Assembly: GCA_014529385.2 (NCBI GenBank)
Contig: CM043959.1
Location: 49,423,122-49,483,121, forward strand
Length of the DNA stretch: 60,000 nucleotides
Reading direction: 5' to 3'
Source of the DNA: Adiantum capillus-veneris
Lineage: Eukaryota > Streptophyta > Polypodiopsida > Polypodiales > Pteridaceae
This document shows positions 12,830 to 24,700 of the stretch, piece by piece. The stretch's first letter is position 1. Each line of letters begins with the position of its first letter. Below the pieces are notes generated by a model. That model saw only the letters and a list, made by a program, of their open reading frames with translations, ran no database searches and was not told the DNA's origin. Made by a program: the position numbers and the translations under genes.

Positions 12830-13514
12830 TCTTTCCCTTCCCACGGTCTTCAATCGTCTTTGGAGTTATAGGGTTTGACTCACATGGATCTGTAGCTGAC
12901 AGGGAAGAACACAATTTACGTGTAGGAACCCTGATTTGATCATTTCTACTATACTAGCCCTGGGCTTCTAATAGTTGTTTACGAACCCAACTCAACATAG
13001 ACTTGCATTTCTTAATCTAAGTGGACTTATTCTTTTAATGTTTCTTTTGTGAATGAGCTTGAAGTGTAGGAGGGTTTGATAACAATTCCTTGGGGACCCA
13101 TTGATATGTATTCTTTGTTCAATCAAGTGGAGTCTTGGGTATAACATTGTCTGTCGTAGCCATGGGGGTTGAAGCTTTAGAGGGTTGTGCTATAGGCAAG
13201 GATGTTTCATCTCCTTGGATTTACAATGTTTTCTTGTCCTTTGTGTTATCAGGAGGTGATAGTTCAGGTGTCGTTCCTTGAGAAGTAGAGTTAAGAGTTG
13301 ATTTTTGTGTCGTGATACTCCCAGCCCCCCAATTGATATTACATTTAGTTGCAGACATCCACTTGCACCCTAGGTTTATGTTACCCTCCATAGTGCCAAC
13401 AAGCATGACCAAAAAGCATTGAACCACGGTCACATTTTCATAAATGACAGGGTGGTTTTTTGAGCTGACACCACACTCCATAGGATATGTTGAAATCCTA
13501 TAGGCTATATCCAA
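12830..13514 (-). pseudogene. Gypsy-1 3' domain with degenerate W-x-P-K motifs
   Basis: On the minus strand this reads with repeated tryptophan-centred motifs (QWVPKELL, SWVRKQLL) followed by LLEAQG and then VPTRKL. The same order is present in Gypsy-2 at 20170-20450 as KWVPK, RWIPKRLLEAQG and IWVPKRRL. It sits 3' of integrase here. The function is unknown. Confidence 0.6.
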
Positions 13515-13859
13515 TAATGAATTATATAGTTCTTTTAGGAGCTATTTAAGTCAATTAGGTATTGTAAAGGCGGTTCAGAGTCTATAGAATTCTCATTTGC
13601 TTCAGCTTGGAATGAATATGTAACTCCAAGGTTACCTTTTTATTGGCGTCTAATACATTATTGTTGCTCTTGAGCTTCAATCCTAGCTTGTATCATTTTT
13701 TACTCAACTTGTTCTTTTTCTGTTTTTTTTAATGGATGGCATGTTGTTCCTCTTGGCTTAGGAGATCATAGTAACTTTTGAATTCGTTCCCATTGACGAA
13801 TCCAATGGTTTCAACTCGGTCTAGAGTCTCCACATGAAGGATACCTTATGGGGTAATTT

Positions 13860-14750
13860 TGCATACTTTATATGGCCCTTTGCCAACATATTTCAACTTT
13901 TTTTCTATTATGTACTCTATACATAGTAAATTTATCACCATATCCTTGATTTTTAAATGGCAATCAAACCACTTCTTTCTCCTAACCTTCTCCACAAGGG
14001 CATTCCACACAACAACTATCTCTCTTCCTCTAGCCTTTCTAGGATATATAAATGCTCGACTAATGGGTTACCATCCCAACCTTCTGGAGAAGCTACTCAA
14101 AGACTAGGAATAACAAACTCCCATGGCATTACTGCTTCTTGACCATACACCATTTTAAACAGTGTGAAATCAATAGCCACTTTATAAGCAGTACGATAAG
14201 CCCATAGAGCTGATGTAAGCTTCAACTCCCAATCTGTATGATGAGCCTCTACTATCTTAGTCAAGATAGCAATTAGAGTCTTATTGGTACTCTCAACTTG
14301 GCCATTCGCTTGTGGATAATAAGGTGTAGACTTATGGTGGGATATCCTGAAAATCTAATGTGAGTTCTTTTATCACTTCTATTATAAAATGGTTACCAAT
14401 GTCACTCACAATCTAAAAGGGACATCCAAATTATGCAATAATATTTTCAAAGAGAAACTTAGTTGTTGTCCTTGTGTCGGCTTTGTGTGTAGCTTTAGCT
14501 TCAATCCATTTTGTCACATAGTTAGTGGCAATGATGATATACCAAGATTGAGTATTACGGATTGTCAGACTTATTGGACCTACAAAGTCTAAGACCCATT
14601 TTTCAAATGGTTGGGTCACCTTAATAGGATGTAGAGGGATCTTATCTTTTCTTTGTGGTTTTGCATATTGTTGGCATTCATCACATTCTTTTATAAAAAG
14701 TGACGCATCCTTAAATATAGTGGGCCACCAAATAGCCTAATTGTAATACC
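13860..14750 (-). pseudogene. Gypsy-1 integrase remnant
   Basis: The piece at 14619-14431 has VLDFVGPI and TKWIEAKAT, the first part of the DDE integrase core. Upstream (about 14.7 kb) is a zinc-finger-like CDECQQYAK segment. Downstream (about 14.0-13.8 kb) the frame resembles the integrase C-terminus. Stops interrupt all parts. Confidence 0.75.
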
Positions 14751-15520
14751 TTTCTACAGTCAATTATCCCAGCTATGTTCATGTGTGCTTCTTGCAAAAT
14801 GTACAAATATTCATCCTCACAAGCACAACGCCTAAAAATGTCATCTTCAACCTCGCTTATAGAGAGTTACAGCAATCAATAAATAAGGTTTGCATTCCTT
14901 GATTAACTTTTGAGCTTAATCCTTTTGAAGCTCTTTTGGGGGGAAACCATTAACCAAAAGTTTGACAATATTTTCACTCCATTCAGGCATTGTCTCGACT
15001 ATGAATAGGGAAGTGGCAGGCAATTAATCATCAACTCCACTAGGGGCTTCAACATTGAGTATGCAAGAAAAATGATTTTCCATAACATACTTTTTTCCAC
15101 GTTTTACAACAATAGGGAAATCAAACTTGAGAAGAATTAATACCTTCTTCTCGTGGAACATGGTTTGTTTACTAGATACAAAAACGCTTGATGATCAACG
15201 TAAAATAAAAACTTGGTAGCAAGAAGTTAATATTAAAATTTATTTATACCATAAATCATAGCTAGACCTTCTTGCTATGCAGTGGTGTAGTTCATATCAA
15301 CATCATTTAATTGATGAATTGCAAAGCTAATAGGGTAGTCCCCAATTTATGTCTCTTGGTTGAGTTAAAACACACCCAATAGCAAAGTTGGATGCATCAA
15401 TATGCACATGGAAAACTAAATTTCAATTGGACACTTGTCAAGGTCTTTTTAATAACTCATAAGCATGGTCACACTCCTTAGTCTAGTAAAACTTGATAAG
15501 AATCTTGTACAATGGAAGAG

Positions 15521-16518
15521 CTATCTCAACAAAGTCTTATAAAACCCGCTGATAATAATCAACATGGCCCATGAATCTTTGAACTCCCTTATAGTTTGGA
15601 GGTGGTGGCGAATTGGCAATGGCTTTAATTTTTCTCTTGTATATGGAAATCCATTCTTGGACACTATACGACCTAAAATGACTCCATGTTTAATCCAAAA
15701 TTGGCATTTGAAAGGGTTCAATGAGATGCAATACAATCTGCACCTTTCAAACACTTTTCGTAAACATGATAGATGCTTCTTCCAAGAGGAATAAACACAA
15801 AGGTTGTCTAGGAAAGCTTCAAAAAACTCCCTTAAATATTCCTTGAACGCAATGTTTATTAATCGTTGGAATGTAACAGGGAATATGTCAAGCTAAAGGC
15901 CATAACATGAAATGCAAACAATCCAATTTTTTTTGTAGAAGTAGTTTTTGCTTGGTCTTGTAGTGTAATCGTGATTTGATTGTAACCCGAGTACCCATTT
16001 AAAAATCCATAGGCTTCCTTGCCTGCAACTCTTTCAAGCACATGTTCCAAATATAGCAAGGGATAATGATCTCTTCTAATGGCTGCATTAACCTTCTTGA
16101 GGTCCACACACACTTTAAGTTTCCCATTATTTTTTGGCATAATGACTATCAGAGAAACCCATTTTGAGTACTAAATAGGGTATATGAATCCACATTGGAT
16201 AAGTTTTTCAATCTCTTCTTGAAAAATATTTGCATACTTAGTATTCATTGGATAGGGTCGTTGCTGGGATGGTTTAGCAATGCTAATCATGGAAGTTGTA
16301 TATTGCACCACGGAAAGAGGAATGCCTTTTATATCATGATATGTCCAAGCAAATATATCCTTAAATTCTTTGAGAATCTCTTTAAGTACAACCTCTTCAG
16401 TCTTAGTAAGGTCTTGAGCAATAAAAATTGGTTTAGACTCCTTACTTGGTTCTGCTAATTCTATCTCCTTAACTACCACTGGACCATCATAGAATCCACT
16501 ACTTCCATTGGTAGGCAT
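15521..16518 (-). pseudogene. Gypsy-1 reverse transcriptase remnant
   Basis: Three open pieces. 16518-16171 has FKDIFAWTYHDIKGI and PYPMNTKYA, the typical N-terminal RT approach of plant gypsy elements. 16140-15859 has VCVDLKKVNAA and FLNGYSGYNQI, the region around the first catalytic Asp. 15754-15521 has LNPFKCQFWIKHGVILG, the connection after the palm. The YxDD region lies between the last two pieces and is not recognisable in frame. Confidence 0.85.
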
Positions 16519-17189
16519 TCATTGGGCTTTGGCATACACAAACTTTTGTTCCCCTATGGTATAATATTCAAAATTTTTAGGCGTAGGATGTAAGTCTACG
16601 GGCTCTTCTTATGGTAAGGTCTTCGCTTGAATTTTTGGTTCCTTTTGTTGTTGAGCTAACTCTTGGTTTTTCCATCTTCTTACAATAAAACTCATTTTTG
16701 GCTTCTCTATAATCTCTAATTGTGCAAGGTCAAGGGTTCACGGATTGCACCACATGACACTTTGGAGATATCCACCCCAATTGTCTACAAAATTTTGATG
16801 AGCATCGCATGGACCCACTTAACAGGGCCATTCTACGGCGGATCTCTTTTCTTTTATCCCAGCCCGTACACTTGCTTTATATTATCGCCTCTTATATCTC
16901 TTACTCCTCTTGTCTTTTTTTTTTTTGGGTTGCTTATGGCATAGAATCACTAGATTTGTCCTCATTTATGTCCTCTTCACTCCAAGATACATCATTATAG
17001 GATGTGTTACTTGGCCTCAAGGGTTTTTTTTCCCGGCTTGAGCTAATATGCAAGTGAGATTTCCTTTCAAGCTCAGAATTAGTTTCTATCAGTGATTTAG
17101 TCTCTAAGTCATATTGGTCACAATCATCTAAGGCACTTAGTAACTTGAATGTTATTCAGGTTTTCACTCTTTTTATTCTCAGAAGGCAT

Positions 17190-18014
17190 ATGCATTGCCT
17201 TACCATATTCATTGGTGCAACGTGTGATATTTTGTCCCCATAGGTGTTACCCAAGTTTTTCCTCTATTGCCCCAAATGTCTATGCCATGCTATGAGGTGT
17301 ACGCAATCAATGTTGTTCGACTGAGCCATTCCAAGTAGGATATCCATATAAGGAGAGTCTTCACCAATATTTGTGTCCTGTTTATATGTGTAGTAATATT
17401 TCAATGGAGCTGAGTGAACTGTGGTGTTTGATTGATTGTCAAATTGTAAACGTGTTTCCTAATAAAGGATACCCTTGATTTCTTACAATATTAACTCGAA
17501 TGACAGAGTCTTGGAATTCTAAGTGGACGTGGTTTGTGGATCAGTCATGCACCATTTTTTCCTCCCTCATGAAAGGATGCCCTAAGATCATCTCAAATGA
17601 TCTAGGATGCTTGAAGAAATCCATAATGATGAAGGTATGACTTACCTTGTGTCCAAAGACCTCAATCTTTAGATCTTTCAACAATCAAATAGGTGTAGTG
17701 ATAGATCCATTGGCCATTTTTACCACTATGTTTGTGACTTCAAGATGAGGTCTTCCCATAGCTTTCCAATAGCTTTTTGTTATAATGTTGAATTTTGTAC
17801 CGCCATCAGGGATTCTCTTCATAGTTGATCCTTTAGTAGTGATTGGTAGGGTTGCATTAGATTTATCACCTTCAAAGTATTGCCCCAACTTGTTAACATG
17901 TATTTCAACGATCAAGCTTTCATTTGGTTTGGGTTGTGGATCCAAGAATTCCTCCTCAATTGGGATTTTGTTGGGCCTATTCATATGTGAAAATTGTGGT
18001 AAGCTGACTTTCAA
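17190..18014 (-). pseudogene. Gypsy-1 aspartic protease remnant
   Basis: The 109-residue open piece at 18014-17685 carries the retropepsin flank PDGGTKFNI, the counterpart of the DGGAG site of Gypsy-2 and of the DSG/DTG triad of active proteases. Downstream similarity to Gypsy-2 continues to about 17190 through stops. With Gly in place of Ser/Thr and multiple stops it is not expected to be active. Confidence 0.75.
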
Positions 18015-18041
18015 TTCTCCATTGAGAAAACATCAAAGAGC

Positions 18042-18850
18042 TCAGAATAGCTCTAGATCCCCATACAATTTAGACATGATAGAGGTTTTGACTTCAAAAT
18101 ACATGAAGTCCATTAACTTGGCAATATTGAAGGGTACTTTTTGAGATTCTATTCCATGACATAAGGCTGGTGAAGATGGGATCTCCATTTCTTTGATGGG
18201 GTTAGGTATTCCCTCACTAAACATTCTTTCAATCAAGAAAGGATTATTCCCACTTTTCAATGTTTTGAACTCACTTTCTTCCTAGATGATACTAGGTATG
18301 GCCAGCAAGTTGGGATCCACTGGAGATTGAGGTTGTGTGAGGGACATTGTAACCATAATCCTAACCCACCTAGGTCCTAGCTCAGGCCCTCTTTGGGTAT
18401 CCTCTACCAAATTCCTTGAATGCTTGACTCGATCAATCTCCTCTACAGAGTTTGGGTAAGTTCCAATTTTCTTTGTGGTTTCCTTGGATTTTGGTCCTTG
18501 TGGCTTCTCTTGAAGGTTCTCGCCCAATTTGGTTAGCCTTGAAGACACTTGTTGCATCATAGGTGGTACGGGAGTGGTTTTCTTATGTCCTCTCCTAATC
18601 ATGTCTTTTCTTGATTTTGTCTTGTGGTGACCCTCATTGGTTTTCTCCTTTATGTTGGTAGTTTTAGTCTCCATGTTTTCTATTAAATCAGAATCATCTT
18701 CAGGTTCGTTCATATACATGAGCTCATCATCGGTCCCTATGTTGGTCTTTGAACTAGGGTTTGAATTTGTAGCTTTTAGCGATCTCTTTATTCATGTTTT
18801 CTTCTTCCTCACTCAACCAATTAATGCATCATACTTCTTTAAGAAGCCTT
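18042..18850 (-). pseudogene. Gypsy-1 gag C-terminal remnant
   Basis: Fragments at 18719-18282 and 18260-18042 match the end of the Gypsy-2 gag frame and the start of its second frame, including a YMNEPEDDSD block (YMNDLEDDSD in Gypsy-2) and an AIPSII block. The linker to the protease is interrupted by stops. The usual gag matrix/capsid region and zinc knuckles are absent because LTR-X cuts the element at 18959. Confidence 0.75.
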
Positions 18851-18958
18851 TGCCATTCATTTTGGGTTGGTGGGTCTGTCCTTTGTCCTCTTGCTTTGAT
18901 AGTTTCATATGCAATTTTGGCGAATATTTTTGCTCCCAAGCCCACTACCTGTTCACGT

Positions 18959-20160
18959 TGGTGCAGCCAAAGTGTGTCGACTCTAGAAGGTGGCATGGAT
19001 AGGTGTGTACAGGCAAGCAGAAGCATGGCAGAGGACTGAAGCAGCGAGGAAGTTCATGGGATAGCAGGTAGCAGCCGAAGTGTATGCATGATGCGGCTTA
19101 TAGGCCAAGGAAAACTCTAGCATGGGCTCATTGGGGTAGCAGGTGAAAGAGATGCAAAGTGCAGTTTTGAGGTCCAGGAATGAAGAGCTTGAAGTGATGA
19201 AGGAGCAGGTCCAGACGGTTCCTCAAACCAAGCTACAGAGCCCAAGTTATGGAAGGTTGAAGTTTTGATGGTTTGCAGATTCTTTTCGGACAGGGCAGCT
19301 GGAGACAGGTGGTCCAAGTGGAGCTTGAGGTATATATGTGTAGAGCTCAATTCATGAAGCCTACCCGTCTTTTCGGATTATGGATTGGAGCCACGGTTTG
19401 CAAGATATGGTCAGTGGAAGTTTTTCCGGGGGCCTGGTTTGAGCCCACTTGGCCGCATTGGAGTACGTGCCATTTGGAATCTTCAAAGCCTCGACGAGGT
19501 TCTAGAGTAGAGTGTACACCATATGGAGCTAGCAAGAAGTGACTGCACGCCAAACGGAGTCCGGAGCGAGAAGATATAGCCGTCGGAAAACTGGGAGCTT
19601 TTGGCCGGCTTGGATTGCAGATGTTTTTTTCCATTTTTGAGAGCCCTGGTTCGAAGATGCCGAGAAGTCAAAAGTGCAGGTAAAGAGAAGGTGATTGTAG
19701 CCGGGAAGATGGAGATTCACCCAGGCTTTGCGGCTTGGCAACAGGAGGTGGGAGCAAAGAATGGGGTCCAGGCAAGAGCAGGCCAAAAAATATTTGATTG
19801 AAAAAATAGTAAAGGGATTTTTTGAAACTCAAAAGCCTTGGGTCTCTGTGGTGATGCCACGTGGCATAGGGTATAACCCACATGCGCAGGGAAAATCCCG
19901 GAGGCTGCACTATATAAGCCAGGCCGTGGCACTCTCCATAGTATCCAAGAGAGGGTGAGGGGAGCTCCCCTTAGGCGCAGCTATGGCGTCCGCGCCTTGG
20001 GCGCTTCTGTGGCGGTGATGCGGTGGTTTTGGTGGCGAGCCGACGGGGCCGGGCGGCGGATGGCATACGCGGCGGTGAGCCCAGTGATGACATGGCAGAC
20101 CCAAAGAAAAGGGGGGGTTCCCGCGGCTCTCAAAGCCCCGCTCGGGAGCGGGTGTGTAGC
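18959..20160 (+). mobile_element. LTR-X copy 1, truncated
   Basis: Starts TGGTGCAGCC and aligns with the first 1.2 kb of the solo LTR at 43945-45883. Shared landmarks include CCAGACGG (about 19211 and 44104), a GACAAGG/GACAGGG-GCAGCTGG-GACAGGTGG block (19290 and 44277), TTGCAAGATATGGTCAGT versus TTAGCAAGATATGGTCAGT, and GAGCCCACTTGG. A TATA box (TATATAAGCC) lies at 19911. The left flank is Gypsy-1 gag and the right flank is the Gypsy-2 3' domain, so it does not sit in a single target. It lacks the last roughly 0.7 kb of the other copy. Open frames within it are incidental. Confidence 0.8.
19911..19920 (+). promoter_or_regulatory. TATA box in LTR-X copy 1
   Basis: TATATAAGCC in a GC-rich context, followed by a CT-containing segment that could be the start of transcription of the LTR. 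Confidence 0.4.
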
Positions 20161-20164
20161 ATTC

Positions 20165-21712
20165 TCTGATTTTTTTCTTTTCACGATCATTGATTCGTTT
20201 TGGAGCTACGGGATTGGGCTTACTTGGGTCAGGTGATAGGTAAGAGCACAATCTACGTTTTGGCACCCAGATTTGATCATTTCCTTGATAGTAGCCTTGG
20301 GCTTCCAATAGTCGTTTAGGGATCCATCGCAACATTTTCTTACTTTTCTTGGAGCGAGTGGTACGTTTCTTACAAGGCTTCTGTTTTTTAGCACTAGCTA
20401 TGGTCACCAAAGAAGCTTTAGGGACCCACTTGTATGTTTTCTTCGTTACCTTAGGATGAGTCTTGTCGGAAGCGATATGCATTGCTTGTAGCATATTTAA
20501 GGGTATAGGAATTTCAACCCCCTCAGGTGTTACCCAGGTCGTCCCCCTATTTCCCCAAGTGTCTATGGTTGATGCTAGGTGCACCCAATCCACATTGTCC
20601 GACTCAGTCATCCCAGGTAGGATATCCATATAAGGAGAATCTTGGCCAATGTTTGTATCCTTCTTACAAGTGTAACAATATTGTAGTGGGGCCGAGTGAA
20701 CTGTGGTGTCAGAGCGATGATCAATAATGGTTTTACTCCCTAAGGGGTGTACCTTACCAGTCACCAAATCCACTCTAAGGACAGAGTCTTGGAATTGCAA
20801 ATAGACATGATTTTTAGACCAATCATGAACCATTTGTGCTTCCCTCATGAATGGTCGTCCTAAAATAATTTCATATGACATAGGGTGTTTAGAGAAATCC
20901 ATTACAATGAACGTATGCCGTACCTTGTGTCCTAGAACTTTGATCTTAAGATCCTTGAGCATCCCCATAGGTTTGGCTATGGTACCATTTGCCATCTTTA
21001 CCACAATGTTAGTAACACTGAGGCGGGGTTTTCCCATGGATTCCCAACAATCTTTTGTAACAATGCTAACTCCCGCACCACCATCAAGAATTCCCTTTAT
21101 AGTTAATCCCTTGGTAGTGATGGGTAGGGTCGTATTAGACTCGTCGCCTTCAAAATACTGCCCTAATTCGTTAATGGGTACCTCGATCACAGACTCGTGT
21201 CCATCTAAGTCAAGTGATTGCACATGATTTTCCTCATCAATCATAATCGAGTCAGGCCTATTTGGTTGCGCAAACTGCGGTAATCCCGTTCGTAGCTCTC
21301 CGTTAAGGAATGCTCGAAGTGCAAGGAATAACTCAGGATCTCCATACAGCTTTGCTATGATCGTGGTTCGGACCTCAGAAGACATGAAGTCCACTAGTTT
21401 GGCAACATTCATTGGCATTTTGCAGGGTGTAGGTCCTTGACTAGGAACTGGTGAGGATGGAATCTCATATTCCTCAATGGGATCAGGTATTCCTTCGTTA
21501 AACATCCTTTCCAACAAGAAGGGTGTTTGCTCACTTTCTGATGCCCTGTCCTCACTCCCTTCTTGGATGATACTAGATATGGCTAACGGTCTATGGTTCA
21601 TGTGGGGTGGATGAACTTGCGTGGGAAACACTGTGTCATGAATTTTGACATGCATGGGTTCTGGTTCCAATTTCCTTTGAGTCTCCTCCACTAAACCTCT
21701 TAGATGTTTCAC
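20165..21712 (-). CDS. Gypsy-2 second frame: aspartic protease plus W-x-P-K 3' domain
   Basis: Open to 19910, but sequence below about 20165 is LTR-X read through, so only the upper roughly 515 residues are native. Residues about 1-130 continue the gag C-terminus. The retropepsin site ILDGGAGVSIV lies near residue 205, with an ILGRPF block near residue 285, as in plant gypsy proteases. The Asp is kept but the usual Ser/Thr of the triad is Gly, as in the other gypsy elements here. Residues about 425-500 hold three W-[IV]-P-K motifs. The start at 21712 is only the first Met. Homology to Gypsy-1 shows the frame is entered from gag by a one-base shift near 21770, so this is either a frameshift mutation or a gag-protease shift site. 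Confidence 0.75.
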
Positions 21713-21716
21713 CTGC

Positions 21717-24700
21717 TCAATCTCGTCTACTGGGTTTGGATACGTCCCAATCTTCTTTTTGACGATTCTTCCCTTTTTGCCCCTGCGGTTTATCTTGGGG
21801 GTCTTGGATTGGATTTGGAAACACTTGTGGTGTTTTCAGAGGCTCTTTATGGTTTTCTCTTATTCGGTTTTCATTTGGTTCCATGTTACGGTTTTCTTTG
21901 TCGGTCTTCCCCTTTGTGGTATTGGTTCTAGTCTCCATTGTCTCGATTGAATCTGAATCATCCTCGAGGTCATTCATATACACGGGGTCATCTCCTGTTC
22001 CTATGTTTGTTTTGGAACTTGGCTTTGAATTTCCCGTATTCTGCGACCTCTTCCTTCGTGTCTTCTTTTTCTTTGCTTGGATAACTGACGCAGTATCTCT
22101 CTCTTCGAGGATATGGCCTGGCCCTTGAAGCATGGACTGTGTAATCGCATAAGCGGGTGCGACGGGTGGTATTGGCGATGTCACACTAGCAATTTCGACC
22201 AAATTTAGGGGTGTGATTTTAGGCGCATTTGGGTTATAGGGGCATTGGGTAATCAAGTGATCTATGCCACAACGATTACATGTGAGTATTGGCATTGCAG
22301 ACGTGCTCCCTTGATTCATTTGCATCTGTGCAGCATTCTTTTGCAGCCTAATAGGGCACTCCGCTGCCCGATGTGGCCCACCACACTCGTAGCATTGAAG
22401 AGGTGGCCTTCTAGCCTGGGTGTTGATATATTGACCTCTGGATGCGAGAGCAGCAGCTTGATAAACCGGCTTGACTTGCCCCCAACAATCTTCCATGTAG
22501 TATATAGGACACTCTTCGAATGTATCAAGTCCGTAGGCAATACTAGTGTCTATTTCCTCCTCACAACCATCTGCATAAGCATTAGATGGCTCGCAACCCA
22601 CTTGGTTCATAGGGGCGACTCTTGGATGCGGGGGCTGCGGTCCTAGCACAGGAGGTGGTAGCCGTGTAGCTTGTACAACATTTTGAGATCTAGGGACCAT
22701 GTGTTGCGGTAGTTGCTCAACAGGTGGAGCAGGCATCAATACAGGAGCTCGAGGCGCATCCGTCCAAGCTACAGGTGGTCTATTTGCCATAATGCGTTTG
22801 ATCATTAAACAATCCTTATCTTGGTGACCATACCTACCACATGCGTTGCAAGTTCCATTCAATTTTACTCTAAATGTAGGGCACTCACTAGTGCTATGTG
22901 GACCTAAGAAAATGGAACACCATTGTTGCTCCCTTCTTGGATACATGTGACTATTTTGAGGGGGTCGATTATCCTTAAGAGACTCTTGGATTGCCTTGGT
23001 GAGGTCTGTCAAGAATGTCTCAAATACCTTTGGCTCATTGGCAATGGGCTTTGCAGTCATGGGTTCATACTCAATGGCTTGTGAGCTAGTGGATCTCGTG
23101 TCAGTAGACACCCTCATGCCTGCTATCATCAAGTTGTCCTCTAGTTGGATTGCATTGGCAGTGACATCTTCCCAGGTTGTGATACCTCTAATCACTAGTC
23201 CATTATAGATTCCTTCATTCCTCAACCCTCGAATGAATCGATCAAGCAGTTGGTTATTGTTGAAGCGCTCATTTACAGGGCAACGAGAGTTTAAGTGCTT
23301 TAGACGACTAATGAAGTCCCTTACTGACTCTCCTTCCTTACGTTCGGCCTTCTGTAGCTGAGATGCTACACCCCAAAGCACACCTTCTCGTATGTACTCC
23401 TTTAGAAACAACCTTCGAAGGGTAGGGTAGATTGTTTTCTCGTCCACCCTTAGGGTCCTATACCAATCTCCAGCCTTCCCACTTAATGTCAAGCTTAAGG
23501 CATTGCACTTATGTAGTTCGTTGCGTTCCCCTAAGGAATCACATACTTGTTCAAACACTTCAATGTGTTTCCTAGCATCTTCGTCCCCATTGAATTTTTG
23601 CGTGAGTTTGGCAATTTGTACTGCCTTACTTCTAGGCTCTCTATCAGATGCGTGACGCATATTTTCGGCGATAGATCGACCTATGGTTTGAGAAAACGCT
23701 GCCAAGTCACCTATGTGAGGAGGCAGGGCCGGTGGAGATACTCTTGGAATCATATGTGGGAGAGGGACGGGTACCGGTCTTGGCATATGTGTGGATGATG
23801 CAGGATATGGAACATAACTGGGCATAGGTCCACTCGGATAAGGGCTAGGGAGCGGCACTCGAGGAGCATAAGCAAGTGGTACAATTGGAGGTGTGGGGGC
23901 CATGTGTGCATAAGGGGCTAGAGGCACATACGATCGAGGCCCCATATTAGGTACTACGACTCTAGGTAGTGGCACTACGCTAACCGTAGATGTCATCGGT
24001 ACATTCTCTGTCAGGCTTATCCCTGGAGGGAGCACTGGGTTTTCCTTAATAGCGGGTTGAGCCAAGTTAGGGAAGCTAAAGTTGTCGCTCGGACGCTCAG
24101 ATTGCATAGAGACCCCAGGTGAAATGACGTAAGATGGGTCCATGGGGCTCATTAGAGGAGTCTCCATTTGTGATAGAGTAGGCTGTTGAGCCTTGCTCGT
24201 ATCCAGAAATCTCATGGGGCCAGTTGAGAGTATATTTACCCCTCGGTTTTGCCTTTCTGATTGAATAATGCCATGGATAACATTACAGATCATTTTCTGT
24301 TGATCTTCGATGCTCGTGGCACTAGAGGTGGATTGTACAATCTCTATCCATCCTACATGGTAGGCGTGGCCAGAGTGTAGATCCGTCAACACCTCAGTGT
24401 GGAGGTCGTATGTCCAATGATCATTAATGAACAATCCTTCTAGAGTCGACGTGTTAACGGTTTCTTGTGAGGTAGAAGCAATGTTGCTCCCCGTGGTTTT
24501 ACTTGTCACCAACGGTACTCTAGAGGGAACTTCTGAAGGAGGCACCTCAACAGGGCCTTCTTGGTAAGAAGTTGGTAGGATATCCACATGGACACTCTTT
24601 GGGGGTGTGGGGTCCACGTGCGATGTGAAAGGAGAGTCCACTTCCCCACCCCCTTCGTGTGCTTCATTTGCATCAGGTTCCGAGCGAGTAGCTCTACCTA

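Larger units (their letters stand above)
12830..18958 (-). mobile_element. Gypsy-1: decayed Ty3/gypsy retrotransposon (Tat/Athila-like), minus strand
   Basis: Read on the minus strand, the order is gag C-terminus (about 18.85-18.04 kb), aspartic protease (18.01-17.2 kb), reverse transcriptase (16.5-15.5 kb), RNase H traces (15.5-15.0 kb), integrase (14.75-13.85 kb) and a 3' domain (13.5-12.83 kb). This is the Ty3/gypsy order. Every domain carries stops or frameshifts. The gag and protease parts are clearly related to Gypsy-2 (20165-26644), and so is the 3' domain, which in Gypsy-2 follows the protease directly. No LTR of its own was found. The right end is cut by LTR-X at 18959 and the left end near 12830 is where similarity to Gypsy-2 fades. 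Confidence 0.85.

Noticed and set aside
19910-20164. C-terminal 85 residues of the 600-residue minus-strand frame
   Set aside because: This part reads through LTR-X, not gypsy sequence. The fusion is accidental.
18959-20236. Several overlapping open frames on both strands (60-95 residues)
   Set aside because: They lie inside the GC-rich LTR-X copy, are not conserved with the second copy at 43.9-45.1 kb, and have no recognisable domains.
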